This document shows, piece after piece, positions 1 through 6,151 of a DNA stretch of 9,924 nt. The stretch spans positions 1 to 9,924 of the forward strand of contig JALOPO010000139.1 in NCBI GenBank assembly GCA_025453855.1, in the 5' to 3' direction. Origin of the DNA: Gemmatimonadaceae bacterium (lineage in GTDB: Bacteria; Gemmatimonadota; Gemmatimonadetes; Gemmatimonadales; Gemmatimonadaceae). The number at the start of each line of letters is the position of its first letter. The first letter of the stretch is position 1. A model generated the notes under the pieces. That model saw only the letters and a program-made list of their open reading frames with translations, did not search any database and had not been told where the DNA came from. The position numbers and the translations under genes were made by a program.

Positions 1-696
1 GGCGAGGTCCTCACCACGCTCGTCGTGCACCGCGCGATCCAGCGCAGCGGTCTCCCCGCCTCGCACCTCGCCTTCCTCGACCTCCCGCGCGTCGAACGCC
101 AGCGCAGCGAGCTCCGGCGCGTCGTCCGCGATCTGCTGGCACCGCGCGCGGGCACCGCGCTGCGCCCATCGCGCCCCACGCGCATCGCGGGAACGATGGC
201 CGTCGCCGTCTCGCCGGTCCCCGTGTCGGCCGATGCGCCCGCGCCTCCGGTGCAGCGGCTCCTCGCGCCCGTCCCGGCCGCCGCGGCACGCCCGGCACCC
301 GGCGACCTCGCCGTTCCCGTGCCGCTCTTCCTCGACCTCGCCGCGCCCGCGCGCACCGTGCCGTCGCGCGTCGCCGCGCTCGTCGCCGTCGAGCACCTCG
401 TCGCCGACCGGTCGAGCGTGACCGCGCCACGCGTGCCGCTGCGGCGCATGGATCGACTCGCGACCGATCACCGACCGGTCGCGCCCATCGCCGAACGCAT
501 CGACCTCACCGCCGCCGGTCTCGCGATCCTCGGCGACGACTTCTCGTTCGGCGACGCGCATTCCGACGACGCGCTCCCACGCGGCCGCGCCACCGCCGGG
601 CCACCGCTCTCGCCGTTCGCCCGCGGCCGCATCGCGAGCGTCGACGTCCAGCTGAACGACACCGGCCGCGCCCTCCTCGGCGACCTGTTCGACTGA
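1..696 (+). CDS. Unrecognised protein, C-terminal part (gene enters from the left edge)
   Basis: The reading frame is open from base 1 to a TGA at 694-696, giving 231 codons with no start that needs to be invoked, so this is probably the 3' part of a longer gene. The GTG at base 25 could also be a start, but it has no visible Shine-Dalgarno sequence. The first 45 or so residues (LTTLVVHRAIQ..., then a leucine/arginine-rich stretch) look helical. The middle is rich in Pro, Ala and Val and looks like a linker. The last 60 residues contain two similar short segments, LTAAGLAILGDDF and LNDTGRALLGDLF, which suggest a small repeated element at the C-terminus. I see no catalytic motif, signal peptide or membrane segment in this part. 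The next gene starts 22 nt downstream on the same strand, so the two may be cotranscribed. Function is unknown to me; the call that it codes rests on frame openness and codon pattern. Confidence 0.6.
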   Translation, partial: GEVLTTLVVHRAIQRSGLPASHLAFLDLPRVERQRSELRRVVRDLLAPRAGTALRPSRPTRIAGTMAVAVSPVPVSADAPAPPVQRLLAPVPAAAARPAPGDLAVPVPLFLDLAAPARTVPSRVAALVAVEHLVADRSSVTAPRVPLRRMDRLATDHRPVAPIAERIDLTAAGLAILGDDFSFGDAHSDDALPRGRATAGPPLSPFARGRIASVDVQLNDTGRALLGDLFD

Positions 697-718
697 GTCG
701 CATGGTCGATCGGCACTG

Positions 719-1564
719 ATGCCGACGCCGTCGACGCGCACCCGCCGCACGCGGGCTCGCCGGCACGACGCCGAACCCTGGCACGTGGAGCGCGGCACGC
801 CGAGCGTGCCACGGCTGCTCGGGGCACTCGTCTTCGTCATCGTGCTCGCACTCGTGTTCGGGCGCGGGTACCGCCTCGCCTGCCGCGGCGACCGCTGCGT
901 CTACGTGCCGTTGCACGTCACCGGCGACGGCGACGCCGTCCGCATGCGCGTATACGACATCCGCGACGCCGGGCGACAGCGCGAGGCGCTCGTCACCGAT
1001 CGCGGCGTGATCCGGCTTCCCGACGGCGCCGCGATCAACCGTGCGCGCCTGCGGGCGGCGGTGCAGAGCGACACGCTGCCGTTCACCGACGAGATGCGGC
1101 CGCTGCACAACCCGGTTCTGTGGATCGTGGTGGTGATCCCCGCGCTGGTCGTGCTCTACGGGACGGCACGCCCGTTCCTCCTGCCGCGGAATCCGGCCGA
1201 CGACCCCGGCACCGTCGCCCTCGATCGCGCCATCCGGACCGGCGCCGAGCGGGTGGTCGTGCTGATCGGGCTCGTGATGATGGTGACCTTCGGCGGCATG
1301 GCCATCTGGATCTTCGGCCTCGCGATGCGTGCCGCGCAGTCGTGGCAGGATGTCGCCGCGGGTGTCCTGCTGGCCTCCATGTTCGGCACGATCGCGGTGA
1401 TCTGCGCGCCGCCGTTCATCGGTCGCCGGTTGCACCCGTACTGGGCGCGGTGGCGTGCGCGCTGGCGCATGCCGATGTCCGCGCGTCACCCGACGTCCAG
1501 GCGGCGTCGCTCGTCCGTGGGGCGATCGGATCGCGGACCACCGGCTTCCGCGCCGGGGCCGTGA
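719..1564 (+). CDS. Unrecognised inner-membrane protein with four predicted membrane segments
   Basis: This is a 281-residue ORF from an ATG. The sequence shows an Arg-rich N-terminus (residues 7-15), then hydrophobic segments at roughly 32-48, 131-149, 179-202 and 211-231, and an Arg/Trp-rich tail. By the positive-inside rule both ends lie in the cytoplasm. Residues 49-130 then form a soluble domain outside the inner membrane; it contains a close cysteine pair (C55 and C60) and a stretch reading RVYDIRDAG...LVTDRGVIRL. I do not recognise the family. No convincing Shine-Dalgarno sequence precedes the ATG, and the GTG at 784 is a possible later start that would still keep all four segments. 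It lies 22 nt after the upstream gene on the same strand. Its TGA is 5 nt from the stop codon of the convergent YgiC-type gene. The last 30 residues are low-complexity Arg/Ser/Pro and may be disordered. Confidence 0.75.
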   Translation: MPTPSTRTRRTRARRHDAEPWHVERGTPSVPRLLGALVFVIVLALVFGRGYRLACRGDRCVYVPLHVTGDGDAVRMRVYDIRDAGRQREALVTDRGVIRLPDGAAINRARLRAAVQSDTLPFTDEMRPLHNPVLWIVVVIPALVVLYGTARPFLLPRNPADDPGTVALDRAIRTGAERVVVLIGLVMMVTFGGMAIWIFGLAMRAAQSWQDVAAGVLLASMFGTIAVICAPPFIGRRLHPYWARWRARWRMPMSARHPTSRRRRSSVGRSDRGPPASAPGP

Positions 1565-1569
1565 CGTCC

Positions 1570-2667
1570 CTACCCGCGAATGCAGTGCGCCGCGAAGCGC
1601 GACCGGTTGTCGGTGATGATCCCCGGCGTCTCGCGGATCCCCATCCCCGCCGGCGACTGGCCGATCATCCATGACCCGATCACCGGCCGCCACCCGCCGA
1701 AGTCGGGTGGCGTCATGAGCTGCTGGTAGACGCGCGCCCCGTCGTACGGCCCGCGTGACGCGGCCAGCGCCTGGTCGAGCAGCCGCACCTCCACGTTCGC
1801 CCCCTCGCGCCCGAGCAGCGGCTTGCTCACGTAGCCCTCCCACGTGAGCGTGTCGGCCACGTCGAGCGTCGCCGGCAGGATGTGCGGATGATCGGGGAAG
1901 AGCTCGTGCAGCACCGCCAGGATCCCCTTGTTCGACAGCAGCAGCTTCCACGCCGGCTCGATCCACGTCACCTGGTCCACCAGCGGCGCGTAGTCGTCGG
2001 CGACGAGCCACTCCCACGGGTAGAGCTTGAAGGCCGTGCCCACCGCCGCGCCGTCGCTCGCCACGAGGCGGCCATCCACCGCGCCGATCGTCGCGATGTC
2101 CTCGACCGTCGCCACCAGCCCGGCCTCGCGCGCGGTGTGCGCCACGTACTCCACCGTCGCCATGTCCTCGCTCGACGGATCGCCGTAGTAGCAGCGCACC
2201 GGCCCCGCGAGCACGAAGCTGCGCCACGTCTCCACCAGCGCCTCGTGCAGCCGGTTGTACTGGTCGGCGCCGGGCATCGTGCGCTGCAGCCAGTGCCACT
2301 GCACCACCGCCGCCTCCACGAGCGAGGTCGGCGTGTCGGCGTTGTACTCGTACATCGCCAGCCCGGTGTCGGTCACGCAGAGGTCGAAGCGGCCGTAGAG
2401 CGAGGGCGGCTCCTCCTCCCACGTGGCCTCGATGAGCGGCCCCCACTGCGGATCGATCCCCAGCCGCGCATAGCTGCGCGTCGTGATCACGTGCTGCACC
2501 GCATCCAGGCAGCGCGCGTGCAGCTCCGCCGTGGCGCGCTCGATCCGCTCGACCTCGTCGAGCGTCAGCTCGTAGTGCGCCGCGTCCTGCCAGTAGCCGT
2601 CGGCCCAGTCGAAGCCGAGTGCGGCGTGCAGGTCGGCCATCGGGTGCGGGGCGACGATGCGCTGCAT
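1570..2667 (-). CDS. ygiC: YgiC-type ATP-grasp ligase of the glutathionylspermidine synthase family
   Basis: The 365-residue product matches, from memory, E. coli YgiC along its length. Family landmarks are NADTPTSL (109-116), LYPWE (215-219), W(I)EPAWK (235-241), SNK (245-247), FPDHPHILPA (257-266), KPLLGREGANV (282-292), GPY (307-309), GSW (331-333) and PAGMGIRE (339-346). R93 and D95 (YGRFD), E107 and N109 (YEYN), K247, K282 and R345 fall where ATP, Mg and acid-substrate ligands are expected in this fold, so the site looks intact. The protein has only the ATP-grasp ligase part and lacks the N-terminal amidase domain of bifunctional E. coli Gsp. It should form an amide bond at ATP cost in the cytoplasm. 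To my knowledge the natural substrate of YgiC proteins is not settled, so glutathionylspermidine synthesis should not be assumed. It is the last gene of the lipoprotein cluster, 79 nt after the preceding stop. No clear ribosome binding site precedes the ATG; M10 is an alternative start. Confidence 0.9.
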   Translation of the reverse strand: MQRIVAPHPMADLHAALGFDWADGYWQDAAHYELTLDEVERIERATAELHARCLDAVQHVITTRSYARLGIDPQWGPLIEATWEEEPPSLYGRFDLCVTDTGLAMYEYNADTPTSLVEAAVVQWHWLQRTMPGADQYNRLHEALVETWRSFVLAGPVRCYYGDPSSEDMATVEYVAHTAREAGLVATVEDIATIGAVDGRLVASDGAAVGTAFKLYPWEWLVADDYAPLVDQVTWIEPAWKLLLSNKGILAVLHELFPDHPHILPATLDVADTLTWEGYVSKPLLGREGANVEVRLLDQALAASRGPYDGARVYQQLMTPPDFGGWRPVIGSWMIGQSPAGMGIRETPGIITDNRSRFAAHCIRG

Positions 2668-2746
2668 GCGGGAGGGCAGGGAAGTGTGGGCGCGAACGGG
2701 GCACTCGCGTCGTGCGCGCCGCGCGGAGCGCCTGCGAGGACCACCA

Positions 2747-3226
2747 TCAGGGTCGCGGTGGTGGCGCCGCGGGGACGATCGTGTCCTCGAGCGGCGAGGG
2801 GATCGGCGCCGTCTCGAGGAGCGTCAGGCCACCCGCGTCGTACGTCGCCTGGTCGGTGGGCTCCCACGGGCACGTGAGCGTGTCGCCGGCGCTCGCGCGC
2901 TTGGTCGTCGCCCAGCAGTAGCCGCTCCGGCTCTGGAAGCGAAACAGCGTCGGCGGGACCGCCGCGGTGTCGGCGATCGTGTCGACCCACTCGGGATTGC
3001 GCCCGCCCCACACCGTGAAGACGGTGTCGGTCGTCACGCGCGCCATGATCGCCGCCGAATCCTCGCGGAAGGACGCCTCCTCGTTCAGCACCGCCGCCAC
3101 GCGCTCCGCCGTGCTCGGCTCGCTGCGGCAGGCGGCCACGACGCACGACGTCACCACGAGCGCGACCGTCGCACGGGCGCGCCATGCACCATGCGCGCAT
3201 CCTCGCGTGATGTGCGGAGCGCTCAT
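2747..3226 (-). CDS. Small unrecognised lipoprotein between the ygiB-like and ygiC genes
   Basis: The 159-residue product begins with a type II signal peptide: a positively charged start (R8, R16, R18), a hydrophobic run (VALVVTSCVV), and the lipobox VAAC with the lipidated Cys at residue 33. I chose the ATG at 3226 because it overlaps the TGA of the upstream gene in an ATGA and follows a G-rich stretch; the frame is open much further upstream but only as antisense-like, Arg-rich sequence. The mature part (about 126 residues) contains C104 and C119 (SGYCW and LTCPW), which could form a disulfide in the periplasm, and ends in a Pro-rich tail (AAPPPRP). The residue after the lipid Cys is Arg rather than Asp, which argues weakly for sorting to the outer membrane. 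I do not recognise a family. Its position suggests a role tied to its lipoprotein and ligase neighbours. Confidence 0.8.
   Translation of the reverse strand: MSAPHITRGCAHGAWRARATVALVVTSCVVAACRSEPSTAERVAAVLNEEASFREDSAAIMARVTTDTVFTVWGGRNPEWVDTIADTAAVPPTLFRFQSRSGYCWATTKRASAGDTLTCPWEPTDQATYDAGGLTLLETAPIPSPLEDTIVPAAPPPRP
3223..3226 (-). other. ATGA stop/start overlap coupling the two lipoprotein genes
   Basis: On the minus strand the ATG of the downstream lipoprotein (3226-3224) and the TGA of the ygiB-like gene (3225-3223) share bases. A run of G just upstream, which encodes the Gly-rich tail of the first protein, could serve as ribosome binding site. This layout is typical of translational coupling and supports both the chosen start and co-expression. 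Confidence 0.8.
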
Positions 3227-3696
3227 CCCCCCGCGCCCCGCCCGCCACCGGTGTACGCGCGCCCCGTGCGCCCGAAGCCGCCGCTCCGCGCGTAGCTGCG
3301 ACCGGGCGCGCCGTACGTGAACGCCCGCGACCGGAACCCATCGGGCGTCGTGGGGCGCAGCACGTAGCCGGCCAGCGTCGGCGACGTGCGCATCGCGTCC
3401 AGCCGCTGCGAGGTCGAGCGCCACCCCTGCGTGAAGTAGCCCGGCGGGAGCGCGGTGCTGCGCCCGCCGCCGCGCGCGAACGCCGCCTGCTGCGCCGCGT
3501 AGTATGCGAACGGGCGTGCATACAGGTACGGGATCCAGACGCCGCCGTTGAAGGTGCCGCGGTTGGCCACCGCCTGTTCGCAGGCCTGCGTGTCCCACGC
3601 CTGCCGGTCGCACGGATCGATGCCGGCCATCGGCTCGGGCCCACAGCCCACGAGGCTGACACCGACGGGGAGCGTGACGAGGAGCGATCGCTTCAC
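3223..3696 (-). CDS. YgiB/DUF1190-like lipoprotein
   Basis: The 157-residue product starts at a GTG and reads VKRSLLVTLPVGVSLVGC, a short type II signal peptide with lipobox LVGC (Cys18). The open frame extends upstream to 4020, but that extension is Arg/Pro-rich and puts the lipobox deep inside, so the GTG is preferred despite lacking a clear ribosome binding site. Similarity to E. coli YgiB (DUF1190), recalled from memory, rests on three points: a Cys pair spaced like YgiB's second pair (C29 and C39, in DPCDRQ...QACEQA); a following GGVWIPYLYARPF segment like YgiB's FWMPLMAGYM; and a Gly/Arg-rich tail with SGGFGRTGRA resembling YgiB's TRGGFGES. The mature protein is rich in Tyr, Arg and Gly and probably lies in the periplasm, membrane-anchored. 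It leads the cluster and is translationally coupled to the next lipoprotein by a 4-nt overlap. The gene call is firm; the family call is moderate. Confidence 0.75.
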   Translation of the reverse strand: MKRSLLVTLPVGVSLVGCGPEPMAGIDPCDRQAWDTQACEQAVANRGTFNGGVWIPYLYARPFAYYAAQQAAFARGGGRSTALPPGYFTQGWRSTSQRLDAMRTSPTLAGYVLRPTTPDGFRSRAFTYGAPGRSYARSGGFGRTGRAYTGGGRGAGG

Positions 3697-4044
3697 GGGA
3701 CGGATGAGCGTGAGTCGGTCGGGATGGCTGTCGATCGGTGACCGGTGCCGCAGCCGGGCGGCCGCGACCGGGCGCCCTCCAACTGACGCCGCGCGCGAGC
3801 CCGACGCAAGCGCGAACCGATGAAAGGTGGATGCGTCGTGATACACCACACCGGCATCCGGCCGCACCGCTGTGCCCGCCCTGCGCACCGCGAGCGACCG
3901 GCTGGGACACTCTGGCGCCGTCCGCCGACCCGTGTCCGTGGGCGCACGGTATGCGCCGCCGCCGGTACGCCCCCTGCGCCTGCTCGGGCGCGATGCCCGC
4001 GCGCCATGGTGGTCGCGCACGCGTCGTCATCCCCTGGAGGCTCC
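3697..4044. other. 348-bp intergenic region between divergent ygiB-like and yciF genes
   Basis: This gap must carry the promoters for the minus-strand lipoprotein/ligase cluster and for yciF. I see no sigma70-like hexamer pair at good spacing on either strand. The least GC-rich stretch is about 3815-3850 (around ATGAAAGGTGG and GTGATACACC), the most plausible location for a promoter, but I cannot assign one. The long frames crossing the region on both strands are Arg/Pro/Ala-rich and look non-coding. The only firm signal is the yciF ribosome binding site at its right end. Confidence 0.4.
4036..4040 (+). promoter_or_regulatory. Ribosome binding site of yciF (GGAGG)
   Basis: GGAGG lies 4 nt before the ATG at 4045. 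It fixes the start of yciF there and rules out the 75-codon upstream extension of the same open frame, which has unrelated Arg/Pro-rich content. Confidence 0.85.
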
Positions 4045-4587
4045 ATGAAGCTCGAGACCATGCAGGACCTGCTCGTCGACCAGCTGCGCGACATCCTCGG
4101 CGCCGAGCGGCAGGCGCTCAAGGCGCTCCCGAAGCTCGAGCGCGCCGCCCAGCACCCCGAGCTCAAGCAGGCGTTCAGGGACCATCGTGCCGAGACCGAG
4201 CGCCAAGTGGAGCGCGTCGGCCAGGCGCTGCAGGCGCTCGGCCTCGGGGCACGTGGCAAGGAGTGCCGCGCCATGCAGGCGCTCATCGAGGAGGGCGAGG
4301 AGATGCTCGAGGCCGAGGGGAGCGACGCGGTGCGCGATGCGGCGCTGATCATCGCGGCGCAGCGCATGGAGCACTACGAGATCTCCGCCTACGGCTCGGC
4401 GATCGCGCACGCCAACCTGCTCGGCCACGACGACGTCGCCACGCTGCTCGAGGAGACGCTGGCCGAGGAGAAGGCGGCCGACGAGCGCCTGAACGCGCTC
4501 GCCGAGAGCGACGTGAACGAGAGCGACGTGAATGCGACGGCTGCCGCCGAGATGGACGGCGACGTCGAGGGCGACGAGGAGGAGTGA
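4045..4587 (+). CDS. yciF: YciE/YciF-family ferritin-like protein (DUF892)
   Basis: The 180-residue product is a four-helix ferritin-like protein of the DUF892 family. Visible landmarks, compared with E. coli YciF from memory, are ILGAERQALKALPKL (17-31), the DHRAETERQVERV helix (46-58, H47 and E50), CRAMQALIEEGEE (74-86), VRDAALIIAAQRMEHYEI (96-113, with E109, H110 and E112), and LLEETLAEEKAADERL (134-149). E21, E50, E109, H110 and E142 are the likely di-metal ligands by analogy. Members are cytoplasmic and usually linked to osmotic, oxidative or general stress; a biochemical activity is not well established. It is slightly longer than E. coli YciF because of a very acidic tail (last 22 residues) and a duplicated ESDVN. 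It stands alone, divergent from the lipoprotein cluster, behind a strong ribosome binding site, which suggests independent regulation. Confidence 0.93.
   Translation: MKLETMQDLLVDQLRDILGAERQALKALPKLERAAQHPELKQAFRDHRAETERQVERVGQALQALGLGARGKECRAMQALIEEGEEMLEAEGSDAVRDAALIIAAQRMEHYEISAYGSAIAHANLLGHDDVATLLEETLAEEKAADERLNALAESDVNESDVNATAAAEMDGDVEGDEEE
4504..4533 (+). repeat. 15-bp in-frame tandem duplication within yciF
   Basis: Two adjacent copies of GAGAGCGACGTGAA(C/T) at 4504-4518 and 4519-4533 differ only in the last base. They encode ESDVN twice, at residues 154-163. E. coli YciF has a single comparable motif (NNVN) just after the last helix, so this looks like a recent slippage or unequal-crossing duplication at the tail junction. 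Confidence 0.85.
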
Positions 4588-4607
4588 CGCCGGGCGATAC
4601 GTTGACG

Positions 4608-4630
4608 TGCGCACGCTGCATGCGTGCGCA
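4608..4630 (+). terminator. GC hairpin 20 nt after yciF, possible terminator
   Basis: TGCGCACGC (4608-4616) and GCGTGCGCA (4622-4630) form a perfect 9-bp stem with a 5-nt loop, starting 20 nt after the yciF stop. There is no T tract after it, so it is not a classical intrinsic terminator; it may act as an mRNA 3' stabiliser, a T-less terminator, or a site for a dimeric protein. Confidence 0.45.
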
Positions 4631-4805
4631 TGCTCGTGAGGCAGCACGGCGAAATCGGCGGCGCGCATCCGTGTCATGCGGCGTGCGCGCCGCGCTCATT
4701 CGCATGCCCACGCCGGCGCGCGAGGTGCCGGGCGCATCACCATCGCGATGACCGGGCGATGCTCGTGGCAGCGGGCATGGCCACTCGCACGCGGCGAGGC
4801 GCCAT

Positions 4806-4827
4806 GGCCCGTTCCGCATGGCGGGCC
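4806..4827 (-). terminator. Weak GC hairpin after the MBL hydrolase gene
   Basis: GGCCCG (4806-4811) and CGGGCC (4822-4827) can pair over a 10-nt loop, 34 nt past the minus-strand stop at 4861. There is no T tract on either strand. At this GC content such a pairing may be chance. The rest of 4588-4860 shows no convincing gene; the open frames there continue as antisense shadows of the MBL gene. Confidence 0.25.
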
Positions 4828-4860
4828 GCTCGTACCTGGGCGCGGGACGACCGCCGACCG

Positions 4861-6123
4861 TCAGGCCAGCACGCGCACCGATGTCACCGTGTCGCGCTCG
4901 TCGTCGCTGCGGGTGACGACGACGCGCGGCACCCCGCTCGCGCCGGGGACGCGACAGATGACATGTCCGCTCCGCGACACGAACCGCCGGACGAGCCGAT
5001 CCATGCCCAGCGCGGCCGCCGGATGGAGCGCCGTGCTCCACACGTCGCGCGCCCCGTCGAACAGGCGTGGCGTGTAGAGACGCTCGAGCACGTCGAGGCT
5101 CGGGTGCGCTGCATGCCACGCCGAGATGATCCAGGCGCGCGCCGCGAGCGTGGCCACGACCGTGTTGTCGGCGCCGTCGAACATGCCGTGATGCGGGAGC
5201 ACCGCCACCGTGACCCGCCCGCACGCCGCGGCAGCGGGTGTCAGCGCATCCATCCACGGGCGCGTCCCTGCATCGCGCCAGCTCGTGAGATCGCTGAAGT
5301 GCGCGTACCGGAAGGCGCCGTACTCGATGAGCAGCGCCACCGAGCCGGCGTTCTCGGTCGGCGGCGGATCGCCGGCCGGTCGCGACGCGAAGGCATCGCG
5401 GCGCGCCGTCCCCGTGCCGGTCCAGACATGCCCGCGTGCCGCGAGCGTTCGCACCGTGAATGGCGTGCCGTCGACCACCGCGTCGGGGAGGACCTGCCCC
5501 GTGGTGCCGGCCACGAGGCGCGCGTTCCGCTGCCCGTTGCGCGCCCGCTCGAGCGCGAAGGCGGCATGATTCGCGGCCGTCCGGCGATCCTCGGCGTCCG
5601 CGACCGCATAGTCCGGCCAGTCGCCATCGAGCAGCGTCTCCACGGGGACGCGGCGTGCGACGTCGCTCGCCCCGGTCGGCACGTGCCGAGCCGGATCCAG
5701 GGGCACGGGCCCGGGGACACCGCCCGCATGGTCCGCGTGGAGGTGCGTCACCACCAGCGAGTGCATCGCGCGCGCGCCCGTGTCGCGCAGGCGGCGCTGC
5801 ACGTGGCGCGCGATCCATTCGCCCGGCGCGCGGGCGCCATCGGGCTGCGGCGCCACGAGCGCGGGCGAGTCGGAGGTCACGGCCCCCGCATCGATCAGCG
5901 CGGTGCGACCGTCGGGGGCCACGACGAGCGTCGCGTCGCCGCGACCAGTCGCGAGATGATGGATGTCGAGCATCCCGGGTCGCCAGGGCACGAGCGGTGC
6001 ACCCACCCGGTCATCGGGATCACGGTGGGCCCCGTGATCGGCGAGGGCACCGGGCGTGCGCGCGAAACGCGCCGCCATGGCGCCCGCGGCGAGGCGCGCG
6101 AGCGCGTCGCGTCTGTCGATCAT
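4861..6123 (-). CDS. Exported MBL-fold metallohydrolase, ComEC C-terminal-domain type
   Basis: The 420-residue product carries a metallo-beta-lactamase fold. The metal motif HLHADH is at 127-132, preceded by a beta strand with the acidic turn LIDAG (76-80). Later landmarks are TENAGSVALLIEYG (256-269), HFSDLT (275-280, D278 a likely bridging ligand) and LPHHG (309-313). The order ENxxS, then a strand ending in SD, then PHHG is that of the hydrolase domain of ComEC/Rec2 and its stand-alone relatives, which act on nucleic acids or other phosphoesters; the substrate here is unknown. There are no competence-channel membrane segments. The N-terminus, with R4-R5 (DRRDALARLAAG), a weakly hydrophobic stretch and ALA at 26-28 before D29, looks like a Tat signal peptide, implying export after folding with metal. 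The gene begins 28 nt after the TonB-dependent receptor stop, so both are probably cotranscribed. No Shine-Dalgarno sequence is visible. Confidence 0.88.
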   Translation of the reverse strand: MIDRRDALARLAAGAMAARFARTPGALADHGAHRDPDDRVGAPLVPWRPGMLDIHHLATGRGDATLVVAPDGRTALIDAGAVTSDSPALVAPQPDGARAPGEWIARHVQRRLRDTGARAMHSLVVTHLHADHAGGVPGPVPLDPARHVPTGASDVARRVPVETLLDGDWPDYAVADAEDRRTAANHAAFALERARNGQRNARLVAGTTGQVLPDAVVDGTPFTVRTLAARGHVWTGTGTARRDAFASRPAGDPPPTENAGSVALLIEYGAFRYAHFSDLTSWRDAGTRPWMDALTPAAAACGRVTVAVLPHHGMFDGADNTVVATLAARAWIISAWHAAHPSLDVLERLYTPRLFDGARDVWSTALHPAAALGMDRLVRRFVSRSGHVICRVPGASGVPRVVVTRSDDERDTVTSVRVLA

Positions 6124-6151
6124 GCCGAGTCGGTGCGGTGCGACGGATGCG

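Noticed and set aside
1570..2667. Bifunctional glutathionylspermidine synthetase/amidase
   Set aside because: The protein has only the ligase half; there is no N-terminal Cys amidase domain, and the match is to YgiC rather than Gsp.
506..2704. 732-codon minus-strand open frame
   Set aside because: It crosses four well-supported features in another frame, is full of Arg/Ala/Gly runs, and lies antisense to the membrane protein and out of frame with ygiC. It is a product of high GC lowering stop-codon frequency.
3697..4020. N-terminal extension of the ygiB-like lipoprotein (265-residue version)
   Set aside because: It would bury the lipobox at about residue 126; the extension is Arg/Pro-rich and lacks a ribosome binding site. 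The GTG at 3696 gives a proper lipoprotein signal peptide.
3820..4044. 75-codon N-terminal extension of yciF
   Set aside because: The GGAGG at 4036 and the match to the YciF N-terminus (MKLETMQDLL) place the start at 4045.
3738..4751. 337-codon plus-strand open frame overlapping yciF
   Set aside because: Out of frame with yciF, which has a strong ribosome binding site and clear family motifs. The alternative translation is Arg/Ala/Gly low complexity.
4861..6123. Complete ComEC DNA-uptake channel
   Set aside because: Only the MBL-type hydrolase domain is present. There is no competence-channel membrane domain and no other competence gene in the window.
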